Origin: Podarcis raffonei
Lineage: Eukaryota; Chordata; Lepidosauria; Squamata; Lacertidae
DNA: 64,000 nucleotides
Direction of reading: 5' to 3'
Assembly: GCF_027172205.1 (NCBI RefSeq)
Contig: NC_070619.1
Location: 8,048,459 to 8,112,458 of the forward strand
The position numbers were made by a program, and so were the translations under genes. Of this stretch, positions 41,591 to 51,669 are shown in pieces. Each line of letters opens with the position of its first letter. The stretch's first letter is position 1. A model generated the notes under the pieces. That model saw only the letters and a program-made list of their open reading frames with translations. It was not told the DNA's origin and ran no database searches.

Positions 41591-41889
41591 CTAAGTAAAG
41601 GGGAGGAGGGGAGGAGATTGACCAGGCATGCTACAATGTCATTTCCCAACCCAAAATGGCGAACGCATCCCTGGGATGCCTTGAGGAGCCAGCTAAGTCC
41701 ATCTAGCTGCCCGCACTGACTGGCAGCCGCAACTTGCTGGGATTTCAGGCAAGGGGATGGATCCAGTGGTACTTCTGAACCCGAAGAGATCACATCCAAA
41801 GCAGGTGATCCATTACTGCCCTATGGGACCGTTCCTTTTTTTAGGAATCGAAGCATTTAAGGTTCCCGTCCCTAATTTGTGGGTTGCCA

Positions 41890-42030
41890 TCTGATTAGAT
41901 TTCACTTTGATTCTGATTTCATTTTAGGATGTATTTTAACTGATTGCTTGATTTTATGGTAAGATGTTATATATCTGATGTTAGCTGCTCTGAGCCCAGT
42001 TTTGGCCGGGGAGGGCGGGGCATAAATAAA

Positions 42031-42033
<3 letters not shown>
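41890..42033 (+). mobile_element. L2-like LINE 3' tail
   Basis: Gttagctgctctgagcccag and gggcggggcataaataaaat. Confidence 0.75.

Positions 42034-42075
<42 letters not shown>
42034..42075. repeat. (ATT)n microsatellite
   Basis: Fourteen ATT units at the tail of the preceding LINE. Confidence 0.93.
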
Positions 42076-42077
<2 letters not shown>

Positions 42078-42569
42078 AAAACCTACGATCGCAGTTCTCG
42101 TGGTTTTGAATAAAAGGGGTCGTTTTAAGTGGGAATATAGGAAAAAACGCCTCCTACAAAGGTCCACATAGGCCAGTATTGTATACACTGGCTGACAGCA
42201 GCTATCCAGGGTTTCTGACAAGGGAGTTTTCCCCAGGAGCATTATGGGATGTTGAACAGCTGAGCTGCGGTTCCTCCCTTAGAAATTAAGACAAGTCTTC
42301 AAGCTTCTGAATAAACAACTGGTTTAAAATCGGAGAACGTTGCTTTAGGCCAAGTCAAACCCCGTGGGCCATCTAACCCAGTTTGGCAAACACGGATTGG
42401 CGGCGTTTCTCTCCCAGGCGACGCTGCAGGAATTGAACCCAGGACATTGTAATAAACCCGAACTTTGCAGAGCTATCCTGCGCACAGAACAGCCCAGGAG
42501 GTCTGGATCCATCACGAGGGGCAATGCCAGCAGCTGGGAGCCCCGCACCCGCTGGTCCCAAGCGCCCAC

Positions 42570-42763
42570 CTGCTGCGCTATGGTTCCCGTCAGGATGTTG
42601 TCGGCTCTCTCCTCCTGGTTGTCCGCGATAAACTTGGGGATGTAGATGGAGGCCCTTGGCTTCAGGTCCTCCATGTGGGGGCGCAGCTGCTCTTGCAGTG
42701 CCCAGTCGAGGACTTGCGCCCGGTGCATGGCGTCCGCCAGGTTCAATGAAGAGATGTCCCAGC
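42570..42763 (-). CDS. ISYNA1: ISYNA1 exon: [13 protein letters not shown]...TIAQQ
   Basis: 194 nt, phase 1 in and 0 out; acceptor ccgctag, donor gtgggc. Encodes [45 protein letters not shown] and ends [17 protein letters not shown] is strongly conserved across inositol synthases. Confidence 0.95.
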
Positions 42764-42862
42764 CTAGCGGGAGGAAAAAGGGCAAGGCGGTCACACGAAT
42801 GGACACACTGTGAATATACCGGACCCCCAATACCTTAGAGCTATGTAAGGCAGGGGTCATGG

Positions 42863-43256
42863 GATGCGGGTGGCGCTGTGGGTTAAACCACAGAGCCTAG
42901 GACTTGCCGATCAGAAGGTCGGCGGTTCAAATCCCCGCGATGGGGTGAGCTCCCGTTGCTCGGTCCCTGCTCCTGCCAACCTAGCAGTTCGAAAGCATGT
43001 CAAAGTGCAAGTAGATAAATAGGTACCGCTCAGCGGGAAGGTAAACGGCGTTTCCGTGCGCTGCTCTGGTTCGCCAGAAGCAGCTTAGTCATGCTGACCA
43101 CATGCGCTGCTCTGGTTCGCCAGAAGCAGCTTAGTCATGCTGACCACATGTCCCGGAAGCTGTACGCCGGCTCCCTCGGCTAATAAAGCGAGATGAGCGT
43201 CGCAACCCCAGAGTCGTTTGCGACTGGACCTAATGGTCAGGGGTCCCTTTACCTTT
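42863..43256 (+). mobile_element. Sauria-like SINE with 46-bp internal duplication
   Basis: Full length, from gggatgcgggtggcgctgtg to tttaccttta, but 43058-43103 is repeated exactly at 43104-43149. Confidence 0.93.
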
Positions 43257-43355
43257 AATTTATCTGTAAATAACATTTAAGCAATTTCTGCCCAGACGCC
43301 GTTTCCGGCGGCCAAATCCTGGCTACATCCGGGGAGATTCGAACCCAGCACTTAC

Positions 43356-43485
43356 CGTCAAAGACGATATCATTGGGGTGTACCATTGGAAGAAGATCCC
43401 GGAAAGGGATGTAGATGTCGCCGGTTGGCCCGCTGCCCAGACAAACGGTGGAAGCTTGCAAGAGAGATCCATAATAATTCGCATG
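43356..43485 (-). CDS. ISYNA1: ISYNA1 exon: ANYYGSL...HPNDIVFD
   Basis: 130 nt, phase 0 in and 1 out; acceptor tctcctag, donor gtaagt. Encodes [20 protein letters not shown], then [18 protein letters not shown]. Human reads EANYYGSLTQ...FSAVLPMVAPNDLVFD. Links the NAD-binding region to the catalytic region. Confidence 0.95.
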
Positions 43486-43575
43486 CTAGGAGAGAGAAAG
43501 GAAGGAGACCTATTAGAAACGTCGAGATCTCGGCTCAGAACTTCAGCCTACAACCTTCCCGATTCAGGGTGGGTA

Positions 43576-44293
43576 CCCAGCAAAGTTCCAGAAATACATC
43601 TACTTCTGCTTTATTGACTATGCAAAAGCCTTTGACTGTGTCGACCACAGCAAACTATGGCAAGTTCTTAAAGAAATGGGAGTGCCTGATCACCTCATCT
43701 GTCTCCTGAGAAATCTCTATGTGGGACAAGAAGCTACAGTTAGAACTGGATATGGAACAACTGATGGGTTCAAAATTGGGAAAGGAGTACGACAAGGCTG
43801 TATTTTGTCTCCCTGCTTATTTAACTTATATGCAGAATTCATCATGCAAAAGGCTGGGCTGGATGAATCCCAAGCCGGAATTAAGATTGACGGAAGAAAT
43901 ATCAACAACCTCAGATATGCAGATGACACAACCTTGATGGCAGAAAGTGAGGAAGAATTAAAGAACATTTTAATGAGGGTGAAAGAGGAGAGTGCAAAAC
44001 ATGGTTTGAAGCTCAACATCAAAAAAACAAAGATCATGGCCACTGGGCCCATCACCTCCTGGCAAACAGAAGGGGAAGAAATGGAGGCAGTGAGAGATTT
44101 TACTTTCTTGGGCTCCATGATCACTGCAGATGGTGACAGCAGCCATGAAATTAAAAGACGCCTGCTTCTTGGGAGAAAGGCGATGGCAAACCCAGACAGC
44201 ACATTAAAAAGCAGAGACACCACCTTGCCAACAAAGGTCCGTATAGTTAAAGCTATGGTTTTCCCAGTAGTGATGTAGGGAAGTGAGAGATGG
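43576..44293 (+). mobile_element. Bov-B (RTE) LINE, reverse transcriptase part
   Basis: Encodes DYAKAFDCVDHSKLW, RQGCILSPCLFNLYAEFIM and NNLRYADDTTLMAES: RT motifs including YADD. Continues to VRIVKAMVFPVVM. The 3' end is absent. Confidence 0.93.
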
Positions 44294-44443
44294 TCCCCGG
44301 ATTTACAAATTAGTTAGGTAACAGGTAAAGCTCCCTATTCAGCAGCAGTCTACCTTGGAATGTTAGTTGCCGGAGAGCCAAAAATAAAAAATGGTGGTGA
44401 TTTCTACATTGCAGTGAGGGGGGTTGGATTATGACCCTTGGGG

Positions 44444-44554
44444 TAAGGTTACCAGACATCCCCGGATTTACAAATCAGTTCCCTGACAAAATCCATCTTT
44501 TTAGTAGGAAGTTGAAGTGTCCCTGGATTAATTGAAAAAAATCTGGTAACCTTA
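44444..44554. mobile_element. Small inverted-repeat element (AAGGTTACCAGA)
   Basis: Taaggttaccagacatcccc and aatctggtaacctta are inverted ends about 110 bp apart. Family not assigned. Confidence 0.6.
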
Positions 44555-44611
44555 GAGACTCTCTGCCTCTCCCTCTCCACTTGTGATCTTCCCAGAGGTT
44601 ATCTTGATCAG

Positions 44612-44716
44612 GTGCGAGGAAACTTTGGCCCTCCAGTATGGCTGAACTACAACTCCCATCATCCCTAGCTGATGGGATTTGCAGTTCACCAACATCTGGA
44701 GAGTCAAAGGTTCCCT
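44612..44716. mobile_element. Palindromic MITE (CAACTCCCATCATCCC)
   Basis: Actacaactcccatcatccc with an imperfect inverse gatgggatttgcagttcacc. Confidence 0.65.
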
Positions 44717-44751
44717 AACCAGTTTAACGCCTAGTAAGGAAAGCTCCGCGG

Positions 44752-45114
44752 GACGCGGGTGGCGCTGTGGGTTAAAGCCTCAGCACCTAGGACTTGCCGA
44801 TCAAAAGGTCGGCGGTTCGAATCCCTGCGGCGGGGTGCGCTCCCGTTGTTCGGTCCCAGCGCCTGCCAACCTAGCAGTTCGAAAGCACCCTCGGGTGCAA
44901 GTAGATAAATAGGGACCGCTTACCAGCGGGAAGGTAAACGGCGTTCCGTGTGCTGCACTGGCTCACCAGATGCAGCTTCGTCACGCTGGCCATGTGACCC
45001 GGAAGTGTCTGTGGACAGCGCTGGCTCCCGGCCTCTAGAGTGAGATGAGCGCACAACCCTAGAGTCTGTCAAGACTGGCCCGTACGGGCAGGGGTACCTT
45101 TACCTTTACCTTTA
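44752..45114 (+). mobile_element. Sauria-like SINE, subfamily 2
   Basis: Same head (gggacgcgggtggcgctgtg) but with cctcagcacctaggacttgc, cccagcgcctgccaacctag and a tail of gcccgtacgggcaggggtac. Confidence 0.9.
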
Positions 45115-45281
45115 AGGAAAGCTCCACTCGTTCATATGCTATATTTGTAGTCAAGGGCAGTTATCAACTCTTTCATTTGTATAGTAAGTTCTCAGAATGT
45201 ATTTTGTATAGCCAACTAGATCTGTATTTGATTGCATTTGATTCCTTTGCTGTGGCTGAGGCAAATAAAGATTTTATCTAC

Positions 45282-45538
45282 TGTATTTTTTGCTCTATAA
45301 GACTCACTTTTTCCCTCCTAAAAAGTAAGGGGAAATGTGTGTGCGTCTTATGGAGCGAATGCAGGCTGCGCAGCTATCCCAGAAGCCAGAACAGCAAGAG
45401 GGATTGCTGCTTTCACTGCGCAGCGATCCCTCTTGCTGTTCTGGCTTCTGAGATTCAGAATATATTTTTTCTTGTTTTCCTCCTCCAAAAACTAGGTGCG
45501 TCTTGTGGTCTGGTGCGTCTTATAGAGCGAAAGATACC
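45282..45538. mobile_element. ACCGTATTTTT-family MITE
   Basis: Actgtattttttgctctata to cttatagagcgaaagatacc. Confidence 0.82.
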
Positions 45539-45653
45539 AAAATGCTAGTCAGACTTGGCCCGAAATGAAATTTCCATCGCTCTCGCTTTTAGCCCTTGTG
45601 CCAAGGAACTCGTTGCCACATAAAGCCCGATAGCGGCCCCCAGTTACACTCGC

Positions 45654-45815
45654 CTTCCGTCCCGTCTTGGTCATCCAGGAGAGGCCCAGGCGATTGGCTA
45701 AGACAGCAGCTGTCACCGTGGATCCGTTGTTCCCGCCCCAGCCGACGAGCATCACGCCCAGCTTGGGGACACGCCTCTCCGTGCGGAAAACGACATTGGT
45801 GGAGGATGGCTTCAC
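45654..45815 (-). CDS. ISYNA1: ISYNA1 exon with NAD-binding GWGGNNG motif; GC splice donor
   Basis: Fifty-four codons, [20 protein letters not shown] through [14 protein letters not shown] to [15 protein letters not shown] is the Rossmann-fold NAD-binding signature of inositol-phosphate synthases. Acceptor is cccgcag. The donor that keeps frame with the next exon is AAG|gcgagt, a GC rather than GT donor. The nearest GT, four bases further, would shift the frame. A Bov-B fragment begins about 26 bp upstream of the acceptor. Confidence 0.94.
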
Positions 45816-45841
45816 CTGCGGGAGTGACAATGCAGAAGAAT

Positions 45842-45989
45842 GTCAGGACAGATCCTGAAGCTAAGGCTCCACTACTTTGGCCGCCTCATGAGAAGAGAAG
45901 ACTCCCTGGAAAAGACCCTGATGTTGGGAAAGATGGAGGGCGCAAGGAGAAGGGGACGACAGAGGACGAGATGGTGGGACAGCGTCAGG
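45842..45989 (+). mobile_element. Bov-B (RTE) LINE fragment next to an ISYNA1 acceptor
   Basis: Cagatcctgaagctaaggct to gagatggtgggacagcgtc, 148 bp of the Bov-B 3' part. Starts about 26 bp upstream (in gene sense) of exon 45654-45815. Confidence 0.88.
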
Positions 45990-46149
45990 GCCGTCTTAAG
46001 CATATCTGGCACTGTGGTGCAAAGATCCTTCTGCCCCCCACCCGTTTCCCAGAGTTGTCAACTTGTTGACCTTTTCCCAAGCCTCTGAGGGGATCACTCT
46101 ACTCCCGTGAAGACTTGGGAAGGAAGCTGCATGCCCGCCAGCCATATAC

Positions 46150-46375
46150 AGTGGTACCCCGGGTTACAGACGCTTCAGGTTAGACTCCACTAACCCAGAA
46201 ATAGTCCCTCAGGTTAAGAACTTTGCTTCAGGATGAGAACAGAAATCGTGCTCCGGCGGCGCGGCAGCAGCAGGAGGCACCATTAGCTAAAGTAGTGCTT
46301 CAGGTTAAGAACAGTTTCAGGTTAAGAACGGACCTCCGGAATGAATTAAGTACTTAACCAGAGGTATCACTGTAC
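46150..46375 (+). mobile_element. Tigger-like MITE
   Basis: Cagtggtaccccgggttaca to ccagaggtatcactg, flanked by TA; lies in ISYNA1 intron. Confidence 0.82.
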
Positions 46376-46509
46376 CTCTGTACACTGCCAGATAGTTCGA
46401 ATTGGTGTGGAGCTGTTTAAGGAACATCTGATGCCCCCTTCACCTCTACTCCTTCATTCAACTCACCCATCTTGAGGTCCCCCCCTCCATTCCCCATTTT
46501 ATACCATAC

Positions 46510-46633
46510 CTTGGTCACCCCGTTTTCCTGGCAGACTTGAGCTGTGGGGTAGCTGTATCTGGCCTCAATGAAATCTGGGGTGTACTTGACGTCCGGGCTC
46601 TCGACCAAAAACGGGGATGTCATGATGTTTGTT
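46510..46633 (-). CDS. ISYNA1: ISYNA1 first coding exon (start Met at 46623)
   Basis: ISYNA1 is cytosolic inositol-3-phosphate synthase. It converts glucose-6-phosphate to 1D-myo-inositol 3-phosphate using NAD+ internally and is the rate-limiting step of inositol synthesis. This exon has acceptor tcccccag just above 46633, ten bases of 5' UTR, then ATG (46623-46621) and MTSPFLVESPDVKYTPDFIE to GVTK, with donor gtatgg. The start is chosen by alignment to human M...FVESPDV and because it is the first ATG of the exon. The ten coding exons join in frame without internal stop: 114+162+130+194+150+216+165+114+218+220 nt = 560 codons plus stop (human about 558). Orientation and neighbours (SSBP4 convergent, ELL upstream) match human 19p13.11. 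Confidence 0.95.
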
Positions 46634-46944
46634 CTGGGGGAGAAAGAGGGCGAAATTAAATAGCTGGCAGCCGCTTCAATCTCCCTAAGGGACACTTTGC
46701 TCTGCCTTCTGCGGAAGCACACAGTGAGGGATGCGTCTCTCTGTGCGAGTTCCTGTTCCGGACGGATGGATGGAGGAATGCAGGAAGGAAAAGGGCAGAG
46801 GTGTTTCTGCAGAGTCTCTGTGCCGGAAAGGGGGAGTGAAAGGGCAAGGAGCCAATCCCAGCACTCAGAAGGCGGAAGAAGCCTGAACAGAGACTCATGC
46901 AGAGGCACGGCAGGAAGAGGAACGGGAATCGTTATGGCGTGGCT

Positions 46945-47089
46945 CAGTGGCGTAGCGTGGGGGGTGCAGGGGGGCCGGCCGCACCGGGCGCAACATCTGG
47001 GGTTAGGGTTAGGGGGCGCAAATCCACGGGTTAGGGGGCGCAAATTACTTGCCTTGCCCCGGGTGCTGACAACCCACGCTACGCCACTG
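46945..47089. mobile_element. hAT-type MITE (CAGTGGCGTAGCGTGGG)
   Basis: Exact 8-bp target duplication GCGTGGCT (46937-46944, 47090-47097). Same termini as 38817-38997 but fewer internal gggttagggggcgcaaat units. Confidence 0.93.
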
Positions 47090-47159
47090 GCGTGGCTCCA
47101 TTAGGACAGGAAAAATAAATCTTGGGGAAACATGGGGAGGAAAACAAGAGTGGAAAGGG

Positions 47160-47857
47160 GGGTGGGGCGGACCCAGGTGTCCGAGAAACATCCCTCCCCC
47201 CCCCCAGACTGCCAGTTGAGGTCACCGGCCCACCCACCCTAAATGGTTTTAACAGATTTAAACATTGCATTTTTACATTGCTGTAAGAAATAACCACACC
47301 GCACTGTCCAATTATTAACTAAGTGGCAACGCTGGGGGGATGGGACCCAGGTGTCCGACTCCCCCCTCCCTTCTTCATCTGATCTAGACAATTTAGGAGA
47401 AAAAAAAAAGGCAAAGAGGTCTTTGAAACCTGGAGGAAGGCCCCCTCAAGCTCCCCGGGGGATGCAGCGCCTCCCTTTCCAAAGCAGGAGGGGAAAGGGA
47501 CCCAGGCGTCCGGGGGTGGGGGGAGGGAGAGGGAGAGAGAGAAGACGGACCCAGGGGTCCTGGAGGAACAGAGGTGGAGGGAGGGAGGGAGGGAGATAAA
47601 GAGGACCCAGGCGTCCTGGAGGGAGGACCCATGCGTCTTGGAAGGAGGGAAGGAGGAAGGGAGGGGGGACCCAGGCGTCCTGGAGGAACGGAGGTGGAGA
47701 GTGGTGGGGGAGAGGAAAAGGAAGAGGAAGAGGACCCAGGCGTCCTGGAGGAACAGAGGTGGAGGGAGGGAGGGAGATGAAGAGGACCCAGGTGTCCTGG
47801 AGGGAGGACCCATGCGTCTTGGAAGGAGGGAAGGAGGAAGGGAGGGAGGGAAGGAGG

Positions 47858-47893
<36 letters not shown>

Positions 47894-47934
47894 GAGAGGA
47901 CCCAGGCGTCCTGGAGGAACAGAGGTGGGAGTGG

Positions 47935-48021
<87 letters not shown>

Positions 48022-48168
48022 GACTCATGCGTCCTGGAAGGAGGGAAGGAGGAAGGGAGGGGAAGAGAGAGGAAGAGGACCCAGGCGTCCTGGAAGAACA
48101 GAGGTGGAGAGGGGGGTGGAGAGGAAGAGGAAGAGGACCCAGGCGTCCTGGAGGAACAGAGGTGGGAG

Positions 48169-48216
<48 letters not shown>

Positions 48217-48240
48217 ACCCAGGCGTCCTGGAAAAGGTAA
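47160..48240. repeat. Purine-rich minisatellite region with GACCCAGGCGTCC motif
   Basis: Agaggacccaggcgtcctgg-type units recur about ten times between 47540 and 48235, with older spellings (ggacccaggtgtccg) at 47165 and 47345. They are separated by (GA)n, (GGAG)n and (GAAA)n runs. The strand bias makes long spurious open frames on both strands. Confidence 0.9.
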
Positions 48241-48412
48241 AGCGGGCGTCTTGGAGACGCCAAAGGGGTCCCCGGCGTCCAACCCCCCTCTTCCAAGCCC
48301 AAACCTTCCCCCCACCACCCCCGGGCCATCTTCGAAGGGAGGGGGGCTCCAGCAAGGACAAAGGGCTGCGGTGTTGGGGTGATGCATCTCCCAGCCCCGC
48401 GCCCGGGCGCAC

Positions 48413-48600
48413 CTGACCGAAGCTCCTCCGCTCTGCGCAATGCGCTCAGCCTCCTGCCGGCGGCGCCTTAATTCTTTCCCGGGACCCGCCTATCCCTCTT
48501 CTCCCCCCTCCCCACTCGCGGCTCCGCCCCCTCTGGAAAAATTTTCCATCCACTCCGTGCCCAAGACCCCCCCCTCACCCCCGCCAGCCACGTGCTCCAA
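48413..48600 (-). promoter_or_regulatory. ISYNA1: ISYNA1 non-coding first exon and GC-rich promoter (inferred)
   Basis: The first coding exon begins with an acceptor, so a 5' UTR exon is expected further upstream. On the minus strand a good donor, TTCGGTCAG|gtgcgc, ends at 48413 and is preceded by CpG-rich sequence. TGCGCAATGCGC at 48434-48445 resembles an NRF1 site with one extra base. AATTAA near 48470 is TATA-like, and a GC box (ccgcccc) lies near 48525. The transcription start is probably between 48435 and 48480. No transcript evidence is available. Confidence 0.5.
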
Positions 48601-49107
48601 GGGGGCCCCCTATTTGGGTAGAGAAGCTGTTGCCACTGAACCCCCCCCCTTTGGCATTGAGATAGAGACCCCCCCCTTCTCCAGGAAGGTTCTGCATTGC
48701 GGGGTTAGCCTTCCTCCCTTGTGGCCTTTTTTTGGGTGGGGGGCGTTAGGAAATCTTGACCTCATTGTTACTGCTTTTTTTAACGGTGGGCGCATTCAAG
48801 GTTTTCAGATTTCCTGGAGCATTTTCATGAATGAGAGTGCCCCCCCCCACCCCGGAACCGTTCAGGAGGGGGGGGAATTTGCTTGCATCATCTAACCGCC
48901 ATCCTTCCTCTGAGGGAGCATCTCCAGATATAGAATTGTAGAGTTTTGAGGTACCCCCAAAGGTCATCCAGTCTGACCCCCACAAGGCAGGAATTGCTGC
49001 CTCGTTCCAGCTGCCACCATCGTCTCTAACCATTGGCCCTGCTGGCTGCTGGGACCTGGCAGTCCCATGATGCGATTCCTGCACTGCAGACGCTTGGACT
49101 AGATGAC
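48601..49107. other. ISYNA1 upstream region
   Basis: C-runs near 48650 and 48840, a CR1-like tail at 48934-48994. No gene. Confidence 0.4.
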
Positions 49108-49665
49108 CCTTCCCTTTTTAAAAATTTATTTATTTGGTTTCTCGGATTACAGTTTTACAATCACATATCTGACATACAACAAAAAGATGAGGATTCCATA
49201 GAATCTCCAGGACTTCCCTCTTCTCCTTTGTGGGACCTGTTGTCAATCATTTTCTCCTGCATCTTTTATAAGGTAAAGGTACCCCTGACCATTAGGTCCA
49301 GTCGTGACCGACTCTGGGGTTGCAGCGCTCATCTCGCTTTATTGGCCGAGGGAGCCGGCGTACAGCTTCCGGGTCATGTGGCCAGCAGGACTAAGCCACT
49401 TCTGGCGAACCAGAGCAGCGCACGGAAACACCGTTTACCTTCCCGCTGGAACGGTACCTATTTATCTACTTGCACTTTGATGTGCTTTCGAACTGCTAGG
49501 TTGGCAGGAGCAGGGACTGAGCAACGGGAGCTCATCCTGTCATGGGGATTTGAACCGCGACCTTCTGATCAGCAAGTCCTAGGCTCTGTGGTTTAACCCA
49601 CAGCGCCACCCGCGTCCCTTTTATAATACAATATTTTATAATACATTCCAAATCTTTCACATCTA
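49108..49665 (-). mobile_element. L1-like 3' end interrupted by a SINE
   Basis: Tttatttatttggtttctcg and ttgtcaatcattttctcctg resemble a reversed L1 3' region. Continues after the SINE at 49619 (cttttata on both sides). Confidence 0.45.
49272..49618 (-). mobile_element. Sauria-like SINE, full length
   Basis: Reverse; aaggtaaaggtacccctgac to cgccacccgcgtccct. Confidence 0.92.
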
Positions 49666-49929
49666 CATTTGTTGCAGGAATTTATGTGTAGGGGAGGAGG
49701 AGAAGCTTTGCAGCAGATATCACGCACATGCAGCCCACTACCAAAACCAGCACAGTAACTTTTGTGACTTTTGCGATTTGTCCCCACAAAACACTTCATC
49801 ACAGTTTCTTCCTATCTATTCAAAGGGCCTTTGCTGCACGATACCAAATGTAACAATTCACTGATAAATGTATCTACGTACTGGCTCACTGGGAAAACTT
49901 CAGAAATTCTTATAGACATCATTACGGGT

Positions 49930-51325
49930 ACGTAGCCATGTTGATCTGCCGTAGTCGAAACAAATCAAAATAAATAAATTTAAATTTAAAAATTCCTTCC
50001 AGTAGCACCTTAGAGACCAACTAAGTTAGTTATGCGGGACGTGGGTGGCGCTGTGGGTTAAACCACAGAGCCTAGGACTTGCTGATCAGAAGGCCGGCGG
50101 TTCAAATCCCCGCAATGACGGGGTGAGCTCTCGTTGCTCGGTCCCTGCTCCTGCCAACCTAACAGTTCGAAAGCATGCCAGTGCAAGTAGATAAATAGGT
50201 ACCACTCCGGCGGGAAGGTAAACGGCATTTCCGTGCGCTGCTCTGGTTCGCCAGAAGCGGCTTAGTCCTGCTGGCCACATGACCCGGAAGCTGAACGCCG
50301 GCTCCCTCGGCCAGTAAAGCGAGATGAGCGCTGCAACCCCAGAGTCGGTCACGACTGGACCTAATGGTCAGGGGTCCCTTTACCTTTAAGTTTGTTCTTG
50401 GTATGAGCTTTTGTGTGCATGCACACTTCTTCAGATACACTGAAACAGAAGTCACCAGACCGTTCTATATAGTGAGAGGGTGGGGAGGGGTATTACTCAG
50501 AAGGGTGGTGGGAATGGGTGATTGGCTGATAGGGGTGGTAAACCTGTTTGTTAACGACTGCAATTGGTCTTACAGGAAAAAGCAAGGGGTGAGATGGCTA
50601 AAAACAGCTTTATCATGTATAATGAGATAAGAATCCAATGTCTCTATTCAGACCAGGTCTCTCCACGGTTTTAAGTTTGGTAATAAGTTGCAATTGAGCA
50701 ACTTCTCTTTCCAGTCTATTTCTGAAATTCTTTTGTCATAAGACAGCTACTTTGAGACCTTGTATAGAATGTCCTGGGAGATTGAAATGTTCTTCTGCTG
50801 GTCTATCTGTCTTGTGATTCCTGATATCAGATTTATGTCCATTTATCCTTTGGCGTAGGGTGTGGCCTGTTTGTCCAATACAGAGAGCTGAAGGGCACTG
50901 TTGATGGCATACACAATGTTAGAAGATGAGCAATTAAATAGTCCTGAGATGGTATGTTTGATGTTGTTGGGGCCAATAATGGTGTTGTCCAGGTGTATGT
51001 GGCAGCAAAGCTGGCATCTGGGTTTATTGCAGGCTCTGGTACCTGTGTCCATGTTAAGTCTGGTTGTTGTATTATTGTGGGTGAGGAGTTGTTTAAGATG
51101 CTGTCTGTAGGCAATGAAAGCTCTTCCTCCCAGAGCTTGAGAAAGAGAACTGTCGTTGTCTAGGAGAGGTTGTAGATCTCTGATGATGCATTGAACTGTT
51201 TTAACTTGGGAGCCGTATGTGATTACTAGTGGTGTTCTGTTATTTTATTTTGGGGGGTCTGTCTTGCAGCAAATTATCTCTGGGTATCTGTCTGTTCTGT
51301 TGATCTGTTGTTTAACTTCATCGGG
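49930..51325 (-). mobile_element. Penelope-like element with GIY-YIG region, split by a SINE
   Basis: The low-coordinate end has tagccatgttgatctgccgt, ttccagtagcaccttagaga and cacttcttcagatacactga, which I recognise as reptile Penelope-like ends. Further in, the minus strand has a degraded GIY-YIG endonuclease-like stretch (IGQTGHTLRQRINGHKSD). Several breaks; inactive. Confidence 0.7.
50036..50388 (+). mobile_element. Sauria-like SINE inside the Penelope-like element
   Basis: Gcgggacgtgggtggcgctg to tttaccttta; aagtt(a/t)gtt flanks on both sides. Confidence 0.92.
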
Positions 51326-51331
51326 AGGATA

Positions 51332-51424
51332 CCGTATGTTCCGGAGTATAAGACGACTTTTTAACCCAGGAAAATCACCCCAAACGTCGGGGGGAGTCTT
51401 ATACGTCGGGTATATGCGGAGTCG
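51332..51424. mobile_element. MITE fragment (CGTATGTTCCGGAGTATAAG)
   Basis: Ccggagtataagacgacttt and cttatacgtcgggtatatgc are loosely inverted. Another small TIR family, cut by the next SINE. Confidence 0.5.
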
Positions 51425-51435
51425 GTATATGCAGT

Positions 51436-51582
51436 TTGACGTGCTTTCGAACTGCTAGGTTGGCAGGAGCAGGGACCGAGCAACGGGAGCTCACCCCGTC
51501 ATTGCGGGGATTCGAACTGCCGACCTTCTGATCGGCAGGTCCCGGGCTCTGTGGTTTAACCCACAGCGCCACCCGCATCCCT
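51436..51582 (-). mobile_element. Sauria-like SINE, 5' part
   Basis: Reverse; tttgacgtgctttcgaactg to cgccacccgcatccct. Confidence 0.88.
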
Positions 51583-51669
51583 ACCCTATATATAGAAAGG
51601 AGCAAACCAGTGATGTTTTAGGGAGCAGGCTAGCAGGCGGGGCCCATGACTTACATCATAGGAGCCTAA

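Noticed and set aside
47319-48440. Long Ser/Leu-rich minus-strand frame of 373 codons and Arg/Glu-rich plus-strand frames
   Set aside because: They arise from GA/CT-rich simple repeats in ISYNA1 intron 1; no homology or gene structure.
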